From Komagataeibacter sp. FXV3 (GTDB lineage: Bacteria > Pseudomonadota > Alphaproteobacteria > Acetobacterales > Acetobacteraceae), in assembly GCF_015155755.1 (NCBI RefSeq), contig NZ_VWPI01000048.1, positions 1 through 64,000 of the forward strand: 64,000 bases of DNA, given 5' to 3'. The translations under genes were made by a program, and so were the position numbers. Numbering within the stretch: position 1 is the stretch's first letter; each line of letters opens with the position of its first letter. Shown here piece by piece: positions 46,754 to 54,982 of the stretch. The notes under the pieces were generated by a model that saw only the letters and a program-made list of their open reading frames with translations, was not told the DNA's origin and ran no database searches.

Positions 46754-47938
46754 ATGGCCCGTTTTGATCCAATTTTCCAGACCGCGCTCGACCATATGGC
46801 GGATACGCACACCCGCCGCGTGCTGCGCCCCGTGCAGCATGTGGGGGCGGCCACCGTTATCCGTGACGGGCGCGAACTGGTCAATTTCTCATCCAATGAC
46901 TATCTGGGCCTGTCCCACCATCCCGTGCTGCGTGCCCGCGCCGCCGAATGGCTGCAGCAGGACGGAACCGGGTCGGGGGCATCGCGCCTTGTGACCGGGA
47001 CCAGCCCGCGCCACATGCAGGTCGAGGCACGACTGGCTGCATTCAAGGGGTGCGAGGCGGCCGTGATCCTGGCCAGCGGGTGGCAGGCCAATGCCTCCGT
47101 CCTTGCTGCTCTGCTGCGGCTGGCGGCGGGGCAGGGCGAGCCACCGCTGGTTTTCACCGACCGGCTGAACCATGCCAGTCTGCATCAGGGCTGCATGGCG
47201 GCTGGGGTGCGGCAGATCCGTTTCCGCCATAATGACCTTGGGCATCTGGACAGCCTGCTTGAACGCCACGCGGGTGACACGCGCGCCATGCGGGTGATCG
47301 TGACCGAAAGCGTGTTCAGCATGGATGGCGACCGTACCGATATTGCGCAGCTAGGCGCACTTGCCCGGCGGCATGGCGCCTTTACCTATGTTGATGAAGC
47401 CCACGCCACCGGCGTGCTTGGCCCGCAGGGACGCGGACTGTGCGCGGGACACGAAATTGATCTGGTCATGGGGACGTTCAGCAAGGCGCTGGGCGGTTTC
47501 GGGGCCTATGTGGCCGGGTCTCGGGTCCTGTGTGAGTGGCTGATGAACGCCTGTTCGGGATTCGTATTCACCACCGCGCCACCGCCTGCGGTACTGGGGG
47601 CGATGGATGCGGCGCTGGAACTGGTGCCCACGCTGGACGAAGCACGGGCGCGACTGGCCCGCAATGCCGACCATATCCGCAGCGTGATCCACGACTGCGG
47701 CCTGTCATCAGGACCGTCCGCCACCCAGATCATACCCATCCTGATAGGGGAGGCCACAGACGCACTGGCATTCGCAGCCCGGCTGGAGGCCCACGGCATC
47801 CTTGCCACCGCCATCCGTCCCCCTACCGTGCCCCCAAATGGCAGCCGCATACGGCTGGCGCTGAGTGCCGCCCATACCGGCAGCATGGTTGACCAGCTGG
47901 CCCGCGCCATCACCCTTGCCGCCCGGGAGCGTGCATGA
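46754..47938 (+). CDS. bioF: 8-amino-7-oxononanoate synthase
   Basis: BioF condenses pimeloyl-ACP (or CoA) with alanine to KAPA. The 394 residues show FSSNDYLGLSHHP, the PLP lysine segment MGTFSKALGGFGAYVAGS and the YVDEAHATGVLGPQGRGL region. The ATG at 46754 has AGGAG ten bases upstream. The stop overlaps the next gene (ATGA), starting a chained operon of bioF, a bioH-like gene and bioCD. Confidence 0.95.
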   Translation: MARFDPIFQTALDHMADTHTRRVLRPVQHVGAATVIRDGRELVNFSSNDYLGLSHHPVLRARAAEWLQQDGTGSGASRLVTGTSPRHMQVEARLAAFKGCEAAVILASGWQANASVLAALLRLAAGQGEPPLVFTDRLNHASLHQGCMAAGVRQIRFRHNDLGHLDSLLERHAGDTRAMRVIVTESVFSMDGDRTDIAQLGALARRHGAFTYVDEAHATGVLGPQGRGLCAGHEIDLVMGTFSKALGGFGAYVAGSRVLCEWLMNACSGFVFTTAPPPAVLGAMDAALELVPTLDEARARLARNADHIRSVIHDCGLSSGPSATQIIPILIGEATDALAFAARLEAHGILATAIRPPTVPPNGSRIRLALSAAHTGSMVDQLARAITLAARERA

Positions 47939-48603
47939 CCATGGATGCCGCCTCCCTCCCGATTGCGCTGGTGCATGGCTGGGCCTTTGATCCGACATTC
48001 TGGGATGCAACCCGTACTGCCCTTGGTCCGGCGCGCACGACATGCACCGATTTCGGCTTCTTCACCCCGCAATCCACGCTGGTGCTGCCACAGGTACCCT
48101 ATATCGGGGTGGGACATTCACTGGGTGCGCTGTGGCTGCTGCGCCACCATGGTCCCCTGTGCCGGGGACTGGTACTGATAAACGGTTTCAGCCGGTTCGG
48201 GACGGCTGCCGACTTTCCCCATGGCATTCCCCGCCGCGTGATTGAACGCATGCATACCGGCCTGATACGGGAACCCGAAGGGCTGCTGCACAGCTTTCGC
48301 CTGCGTGCCGGCATTGATACCCCGCTACCATCCCATATCGAACGCGCCCGGCTGGAGCAGGGACTGATGGCACTGATGGACATGGATTGCAGGACCGACC
48401 TGCAACGGGTCACATGCCCGGTCCATGTCATTGCCGGAACGGACGACGCCATTGCGCCGCCCGCGCTGACCCGTGCCTGCTTTCCCCCTGGCTGCGGCAT
48501 GGAAACCCAATGGATCGACGGGGGACACCTTCTGCCGCTGACCCATACCGCAACCTGCGCCCACGCCATTATGGCCATGACCGGACGGATAACCGCACCA
48601 TGA
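47935..48603 (+). CDS. bioH: Pimeloyl-ACP methyl ester esterase-like hydrolase
   Basis: An alpha/beta hydrolase of 222 residues with the triad Ser in GVGHSLGALW, Asp in GTDDAIAPP and His in GGHLLPL. Between bioF and bioC the expected job is release of pimeloyl-ACP from its methyl ester, as BioH does. It is shorter than E. coli BioH (256), and other esterase families (BioG, BioJ, BioK) do the same job, so the symbol is by role and position. The start and stop overlap both neighbours by four bases. Confidence 0.75.
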   Translation: MTMDAASLPIALVHGWAFDPTFWDATRTALGPARTTCTDFGFFTPQSTLVLPQVPYIGVGHSLGALWLLRHHGPLCRGLVLINGFSRFGTAADFPHGIPRRVIERMHTGLIREPEGLLHSFRLRAGIDTPLPSHIERARLEQGLMALMDMDCRTDLQRVTCPVHVIAGTDDAIAPPALTRACFPPGCGMETQWIDGGHLLPLTHTATCAHAIMAMTGRITAP

Positions 48604-50012
48604 CCCGCAAGGACCGCATCGCCGCCCGTTTTGACGCGGCACAGGGATATGAACAGGCCGCCCGCGTCCAACGCATTGCGGCGCGCGAACTGGCACACCG
48701 CATTGCCGCCCATCATGCCCCCGGCGGCACGCCCGCCCGTATTCTGGAGATCGGCTGCGGTACAGGCTTCCTGACCCGTGAACTGCGCCGGCTGTTTCCG
48801 GCAGCCCATATCACTGCCACCGACATCGCCCCCACCATGCTGGACCGCACGGGACGGCAAATGGCCGATGATGACAGGCTGTCGCTGCACCGCATGGATG
48901 CCGAAGCCCCGGACGTGGAAGGCCCGTTTGACCTGATCTGTTCCAGCATGGCCATGCAGTGGTTTCCCCACCGGCCACGGACGTTGCGCATGCTGGGCAA
49001 CCTGCTGGCGCCGGGCGGTCAGATGGCGCTTTCCACGTTGTGCGTAGGCAGTTTCCGGCAATGGCGGGACGCATATGCGCAGGCCGGGGTTGTGTGTCCC
49101 GTGCCGGATTATCCTGCCATCGAACAGCTACAGGCCGAATGGCCTGCCGGTGGCGCGGGGATGTGGCACGATACCGAGGTTGTCGATACACCGGCCACCC
49201 CACTGGCCTTCGTGCGGGAACTGCGCGCCATCGGGGCCACGCATACGGACCACGCGCCCGCCACGGGTGGTCAGTTGCGCCGCGTAATGACAGCAGCGGC
49301 TGGAACGGATGGACCGTTTACCGTGTCCTATCAGGTGGGCTATGGGCTGTTCCGCCGCGCGCTCTGGCCCGGCGTGTTCGTTACCGGCACGGATACGGAC
49401 GTGGGCAAGACGGTGACATCCGCGACATTGGTAAAGGCATGGGACGCGGCTTACTGGAAACCGTTGCAGAGCGGGACGGATGACGCGCCATCTGACAGCA
49501 TGGGCGTACGGCAGCTGGCGGGACTGGACCCGGCACGCCTTTACCCACCGGCCGCCACGTTCGGGGCATCGCTGTCGCCCGAGGATGCGGCCCATGTAGC
49601 CCATACCCGTATCGATCCCGCCATGATCACCCTGCCGCGCCATGTGGCCAGCAAGGGGCCGCTAGTGGTGGAAGGGGCAGGCGGCGTGTTTGTGCCGATT
49701 GCCGAAAATTACCTGATGGTCGACCTCATGGCCCGGCTGGCCCTGCCGGTCGTGCTGGTGGCGCGCAGCCAGCTTGGCACGATCAACCATACGCTGCTCA
49801 GCCTTGCGGCATTGCGGGCGCGTGGGCTGCATGTCGCGGGCGTGATCCTGAACGGTCCACCCGAACCCCATGGCCGCAGCGCCATCGAACGCCATGGCCG
49901 GGTCCGCATACTGGCTGAATTCCCGACCATGACCCCCATGGGGCCGGATGCGGTGGCGCAACTGGCTACCCGCCTGCCCACATGGGAGCAGGTGGCACGG
50001 GATACGCCCTGA
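48600..50012 (+). CDS. BioC-BioD fusion protein
   Basis: One 470-residue frame encodes two biotin enzymes. Residues 1-250 are a BioC-type malonyl-ACP O-methyltransferase: DRIAARFDAAQGYEQAARVQ, SAM motif ILEIGCGTGFLTREL (48-62) and SSMAMQWF. Residues about 258-470 are dethiobiotin synthetase (BioD), with the P-loop GTDTDVGKT (263-271), YWKPLQSG and VEGAGGVFVP. The junction (about 250-258) is short, with no stop or frameshift, so both domains seem intact. BioC begins pimeloyl synthesis and BioD makes dethiobiotin. The ATG overlaps the preceding esterase stop. Confidence 0.93.
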   Translation: MTRKDRIAARFDAAQGYEQAARVQRIAARELAHRIAAHHAPGGTPARILEIGCGTGFLTRELRRLFPAAHITATDIAPTMLDRTGRQMADDDRLSLHRMDAEAPDVEGPFDLICSSMAMQWFPHRPRTLRMLGNLLAPGGQMALSTLCVGSFRQWRDAYAQAGVVCPVPDYPAIEQLQAEWPAGGAGMWHDTEVVDTPATPLAFVRELRAIGATHTDHAPATGGQLRRVMTAAAGTDGPFTVSYQVGYGLFRRALWPGVFVTGTDTDVGKTVTSATLVKAWDAAYWKPLQSGTDDAPSDSMGVRQLAGLDPARLYPPAATFGASLSPEDAAHVAHTRIDPAMITLPRHVASKGPLVVEGAGGVFVPIAENYLMVDLMARLALPVVLVARSQLGTINHTLLSLAALRARGLHVAGVILNGPPEPHGRSAIERHGRVRILAEFPTMTPMGPDAVAQLATRLPTWEQVARDTP

Positions 50013-50035
50013 AGACCAATTCAGGAAAAACAGGA

Positions 50036-50078
50036 CTGCCTGGAGCTTTTTTGGGAAAGCTTCACCGAAAACTTTTCA
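50036..50078. repeat. Composite palindromic repeat, copy 7 (single hairpin)
   Basis: The GGAGCTTTTTTGGGAAAGCTTC hairpin and the outer arm CCGAAAACTTT are present, while the GCCGCC hairpin is reduced to a remnant. It lies between the 3' ends of bioCD and lexA. Confidence 0.55.
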
Positions 50079-50097
50079 CGGACCTGAGGCGGGCTTT

Positions 50098-50766
50098 TCA
50101 GTAACGCCGGATCAGGCCCGCCAGCGTGCCCTGCACGCTGACACGCCCGGCAGGCAGCACGCGGGTTTCATAACGGCTGTTGGCAGGGATCAGCGCGATA
50201 TCGCTGCCCTCGTGCCGCAGACGCTTCAGCGTGACTTCCATCCCATCGATCAGGGCCACGACAATCTGTCCGTCCGTTGCATGCATGCCTTCACGGATGA
50301 TGACCATGTCACCGTCCAGAATGCCCGCCTCCTGCATCGAATCCCCCGCGACTTCCAGCGCGTAATGACTGGCTTTGCCCAGCATGTCGGCCGGAACGGC
50401 GATGCGGGCGGTTTCCGGTGTAATGGCTTCAATGGGGTTACCGGCGGCAATCCGCCCCACAAAGGGTACATCCACCACCAGCATTTCGGGAGCGGGCAGA
50501 CCGGGAACCGGGGCAGGTGAATCGGACGGAGCCGGCGCGGGCGGCACTTCGATATCAGGCAGGCGCAGGATTTCCAGCGCACGGGCGCGATGATGCCTGC
50601 GATGGAGGAAACCGCGTTCCTCCAGCGCAGAAATCAGGCGGTGAATACCGGATTTGGAGCGCAGGCCCAGCGCGTCCTTCATTTCATCAAAGGACGGGGA
50701 AAAACCCGTCCTGCGCAGGTGGCTGTCGATAAACAGCAAAAGTTCATGTTGTTTCTTCGTAAGCAT
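50098..50766 (-). CDS. lexA: LexA repressor
   Basis: LexA represses SOS genes and cleaves itself when RecA filaments form. The 222 residues have a winged helix at 1-65, a self-cleavage site at A108-G109 (GRIAAGNP) and the Ser-Lys pair S143 (GDSMQ) and K181. The linker between domains is unusually rich in Pro and Ala (about 74-93). A start-proximal AGGA lies eight bases before the ATG. A LexA box lies 76 bases upstream, so it likely controls itself. Confidence 0.96.
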   Translation of the reverse strand: MLTKKQHELLLFIDSHLRRTGFSPSFDEMKDALGLRSKSGIHRLISALEERGFLHRRHHRARALEILRLPDIEVPPAPAPSDSPAPVPGLPAPEMLVVDVPFVGRIAAGNPIEAITPETARIAVPADMLGKASHYALEVAGDSMQEAGILDGDMVIIREGMHATDGQIVVALIDGMEVTLKRLRHEGSDIALIPANSRYETRVLPAGRVSVQGTLAGLIRRY

Positions 50767-50841
50767 GCCACATGTCCTTTTGCCGTTACCGGTGTCACCC
50801 GGACTGAAATATGATGGAACAAACCAAAAACCTGTTCCTGT

Positions 50842-50856
50842 GTTCTATATTGGTTC
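50842..50856. promoter_or_regulatory. LexA-binding site (SOS box)
   Basis: The sequence GTTCTATATTGGTTC is a perfect GTTC-N7-GTTC, the alphaproteobacterial LexA box. It lies 76 bases upstream of lexA. A weaker GAAC-N7-AAAC element is at 50817-50831. Both fit autoregulation of lexA. Confidence 0.75.
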
Positions 50857-50884
50857 CCCATGCCGCGTCAACCGGCGTGACGAC

Positions 50885-52093
50885 CTATTCCAGAACGCGA
50901 TCAATACGGATCATGTCGCACGGTTCCCCCGCCTTTGCCGCAGGGGCATGGGGTGCACGCAGGATCAGGGCACCACTTTGCGCCAGCACATGCAGCATGG
51001 CCGAATCCTGTATGGCGAAGGGGGTCGCCACCAGCCGCCCATCCGAATCATAACCAAGTTCCGCGCGCAGGTGATCCATGCGCCGGTCGTTTTCCGGCAC
51101 GTCCGCCCCCAGTATCGCCCGTTCGCGCGGCACAATCGGGGTCGCCAGTCCCGCCATGCGGCGCAGGGCGGGCAGGATGAACACGACCGAACAGACAAAC
51201 GCCGCCACCGGATTGCCCGGCAGGCCGACAAACGGCAGGCGGCCCAGATGCCCGTACATGAGCGGACGCCCCGGCCGCATGGCGATTTTCCAGAAATCGG
51301 TTTTCAGCCCGACCTGTTCCAGTCCGCGCCGCACAAGGTCATGGTTACCGACACTCGCGCCGCCTGCGGTCACCAGCATATCCACGCCATCAACCATGCG
51401 TTCCAGCGTGGCAAGGTCGGCCATGTCGTCACGCAGCACCGGCAGCATGACCGGGTCCGCGCCCGCCGCGCGCAGCAGGGCGGCCAGCATGGGGGTGTTG
51501 GAATTGGCGATCTGTCCCGCCCCGATCCCGCTTCCGGGCAGCAGCAGTTCATCACCCGTCGCGGCAATGGCCACGCGCGGGCGGCGCGTCACCTGCACCC
51601 ATGCATGATTGGCTGCGGCGGCAAGGCCGATGTCGCGCGCCGACAGCCTGCGCCCTGCGGGGATGATTTCCTGGCCTTCGGCAAAGTCCTGGCCCCTGCG
51701 CCGGATATAGGTGCCGGGGCGCAAGGTGGTGGTCGTGGTGACAGATGTGCCGTCCGCCTGCGCATTTTCCTGTATTACGATGGCGTCCGCACCGGGGGGG
51801 ACGACCGCGCCGGTGAATATGCGCACGCATTCACCCGATTCCACCGTGCCATCGAAGGGATGACCCGCGGGCGCTGCGCCAATGCAGGTCAGGCGCGCGC
51901 CCTGTGCCGACAGGTCGGCCGTGCGCACGGCGTACCCATCCATGGATGAGACATCAGCCGGGGGATTGGACAGCCGGGCGATGACCGGGGCCGCGCTGAC
52001 GCGCCCACAGGCATCGGTCAGGGCCACGACCTCGGATGGCAGGGGAAACACCCCGTCCAGAATCCGTTCGCGCGCTTCCGAGACGCTCAACAT
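50885..52093 (-). CDS. moeA: Molybdopterin molybdenumtransferase
   Basis: MoeA inserts molybdate into adenylylated molybdopterin. The 402 residues show SSMDGYAVR near residue 50, the MoeA core (ATGDELL, ANSNTPMLAALLRAAG, VTAGGASVGNHD and FVGLPGNPVAAFV) and a C-terminal beta domain. The ATG at 52093 has AAGGAG 11 bases upstream; one at 52120 is less likely. It is upstream of lexA on the same strand, and its product serves the aldehyde dehydrogenase at 55-57 kb. Confidence 0.94.
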   Translation of the reverse strand: MLSVSEARERILDGVFPLPSEVVALTDACGRVSAAPVIARLSNPPADVSSMDGYAVRTADLSAQGARLTCIGAAPAGHPFDGTVESGECVRIFTGAVVPPGADAIVIQENAQADGTSVTTTTTLRPGTYIRRRGQDFAEGQEIIPAGRRLSARDIGLAAAANHAWVQVTRRPRVAIAATGDELLLPGSGIGAGQIANSNTPMLAALLRAAGADPVMLPVLRDDMADLATLERMVDGVDMLVTAGGASVGNHDLVRRGLEQVGLKTDFWKIAMRPGRPLMYGHLGRLPFVGLPGNPVAAFVCSVVFILPALRRMAGLATPIVPRERAILGADVPENDRRMDHLRAELGYDSDGRLVATPFAIQDSAMLHVLAQSGALILRAPHAPAAKAGEPCDMIRIDRVLE

Positions 52094-52251
52094 CGTGCAC
52101 TGCGCTCCTTTTTTACCCATTGTGTGCGAATTTAATCAGAAATATTGGCCAAAGCGCTTGACCTGCGCCTTGTGTATGCGCATTTTCCGCCCACTTGAAC
52201 CACTGCTGTACCTGAATGTTCCAGCAGCGGCAAAGCAGTGCTGAGGATATC

Positions 52252-52419
52252 ATGGCCAAGACCAACACCATCCAGATCAAACTCGTCTCCACGGCGGACA
52301 CCGGCTACTTCTACGTGACCAAGAAAAACGCCCGCGCCCAGACCGGCAAGATGGAAATGCGCAAATACGACCCCGTCGCCCGCAAGCACGTGGCCTTCCG
52401 CGAAGCGAAGATCAAATAA
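52252..52419 (+). CDS. rpmG: 50S ribosomal protein L33
   Basis: A 55-residue ribosomal protein with the L33 pattern [20 protein letters not shown], then [15 protein letters not shown]. It lacks the Cys pairs of zinc-binding L33, so it is the C-minus form. A clear terminator follows. It is divergent from moeA. Confidence 0.97.
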   Translation: MAKTNTIQIKLVSTADTGYFYVTKKNARAQTGKMEMRKYDPVARKHVAFREAKIK

Positions 52420-52440
52420 TCTTCCGCGCAAACGGATACA

Positions 52441-52473
52441 AAAAAACCCCGGTAGTTTTTCCGGGGTTTTTTT
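52441..52473. terminator. Rho-independent terminator after rpmG
   Basis: A-run, CCCCGG, loop TAGTTTTT, CCGGGG and T-run: AAAAAACCCCGG pairs with CCGGGGTTTTTT. Symmetry lets it serve both rpmG and the convergent ftsB-like gene. Confidence 0.9.
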
Positions 52474-52492
52474 GTGCCTGCCAGACGGGCGA

Positions 52493-52822
52493 TCAGTACA
52501 GGTGGTCGTGCTCCCCATAGGGAACGACGATTTCATCCTGCCGGGCCAGATTCTGCATGGAGCGCGCGCGTTCATCCAGCAGGTCGGTATCCAGCGCCCC
52601 TTCCTTCAGCCCGCGCACGCGGCGCAGCCAGACTTCCTGTTCCGCCGCGGCATCTTTCTGGGCGGATCGTGCTTCGTCCAGCAGGTGAAGCTGTGCGGCA
52701 TAGCTGTGCAGCCCATGTTCACCCCGCATGACATTCCAGCCGAAATAGGCTGTAAGCCCGATGAACAGGGCAGGGGGGATGGTCGCCCCCAGCACGCGCT
52801 TCATGATCTTGCCCAGCTGCAT
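52493..52822 (-). CDS. ftsB: FtsB/DivIC-like septum formation initiator
   Basis: A 109-residue single-pass membrane protein. A hydrophobic segment (about 10-27) is followed by a periplasmic helix likely to form a coiled coil (LHSYAAQLHLLDEARSAQKD) and the DLLDERARSMQNLARQDEIVV end typical of FtsB. FtsB works with FtsL and FtsQ in the divisome. It follows eno by 61 bases on the same strand, the usual eno-ftsB order. The ATG at 52822 has AAGGG upstream; 52804 is an alternative. Confidence 0.87.
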   Translation of the reverse strand: MQLGKIMKRVLGATIPPALFIGLTAYFGWNVMRGEHGLHSYAAQLHLLDEARSAQKDAAAEQEVWLRRVRGLKEGALDTDLLDERARSMQNLARQDEIVVPYGEHDHLY

Positions 52823-52883
52823 CGTAACCCTTTCCCCGCCATATCCTGTTGCCGGACGGGATTACCCCGTCCGGCATGGGATG

Positions 52884-54251
<1,368 letters not shown>

Positions 54252-54301
54252 TCATGCCAGAGTAGGCTATGCACAACATAACAAGATAGGAGAGACCCGC
54301 C

Positions 54302-54784
54302 GTGAAACGCCTGCCACTGCTTGCCATCGTCACTGCGCTGGCAAGCCTGCTGCCACTGGTTGGCTGCACATGCGCGATCCTGTTCCTGACCCCCGACCAT
54401 ACGCCGCGCCTGCTGACGGCTGCTGTCGGGTACGGGGCGGTGATGCTGTCCTTCCTTGGCGCGGTCCACTGGGGGCTGGCGCTGGAACAGCCCGACATCA
54501 TCCCTGCGGGCGGCACGCAGCGCCTGACCAACCTGCGTCTTGCCATGGGGGGTGCCCCTGCCTTCATCGGCTGGGTGGGGCTGTGTGCGGCAACGGTTCA
54601 TGAACTGATCGGGCTGCTGATCCTGATCGTGGGATTTGCCGCCACCGCCGTGGTGGAACGCATGGCGTGGCAACGCGGGGCCATGCCGCGCGGTTACATG
54701 ACATTGCAGTGGTTTGTCATATGCCTGGCGGAACTGTGCTTTCTGGCCATGCTCGCGGCCTGCATGGGCATGCGGCCGCATTGA
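54302..54784 (+). CDS. DUF3429 family membrane protein
   Basis: A 160-residue protein with about five membrane segments and the DUF3429 hallmark SFLGAVHWGLAL near residue 55. The start is a GTG with GGAGAG nine bases upstream. The function is unknown. It is divergent from eno and is followed by a palindromic repeat in a convergent gap. Confidence 0.85.
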   Translation: MKRLPLLAIVTALASLLPLVGCTCAILFLTPDHTPRLLTAAVGYGAVMLSFLGAVHWGLALEQPDIIPAGGTQRLTNLRLAMGGAPAFIGWVGLCAATVHELIGLLILIVGFAATAVVERMAWQRGAMPRGYMTLQWFVICLAELCFLAMLAACMGMRPH

Positions 54785-54805
54785 TATGCCGGCAGATCAT
54801 AACGA

Positions 54806-54884
54806 CGTTTCTGGTGACGATTTTTTTAGAAAGCCTTGAAAGAACGCCGCCTTTTTTGAAAAAAGGCGGCGCCCGAAAACTTCT
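54806..54884. repeat. Composite palindromic repeat, copy 8 (best hairpin)
   Basis: The hairpin arms CGCCGCCTTTTTT (54845-54857) and AAAAAAGGCGGCG (54859-54871) are perfect 13-base complements around a single G. The outer arms (ACGTTTCTGG on the left, CCCGAAAACTTC on the right) and a degenerate first hairpin are also present. It lies in a convergent gap with a separate terminator further on. Confidence 0.75.
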
Positions 54885-54926
54885 GTTCCGTATCAGTGAT
54901 TTTTAATACTTGCCAATCCAGACAAT

Positions 54927-54962
54927 AAAAAACCCCGGCATGCATCGCATACCGGGGTTTTT
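54927..54962. terminator. Rho-independent terminator of the aldehyde dehydrogenase operon
   Basis: AAAAAACCCCGG pairs with CCGGGGTTTTT around a 13-base loop. On the minus strand it lies 20 bases after the stop of the large subunit gene. Confidence 0.85.
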
Positions 54963-54982
54963 CGTATTCAGGCTGTATCCAC

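Noticed and set aside
48600-50012. BioC-BioD junction as a frameshift error
   Set aside because: The frame is continuous, both domains are intact and codon use is even across the junction, so a real fusion is the simpler reading.
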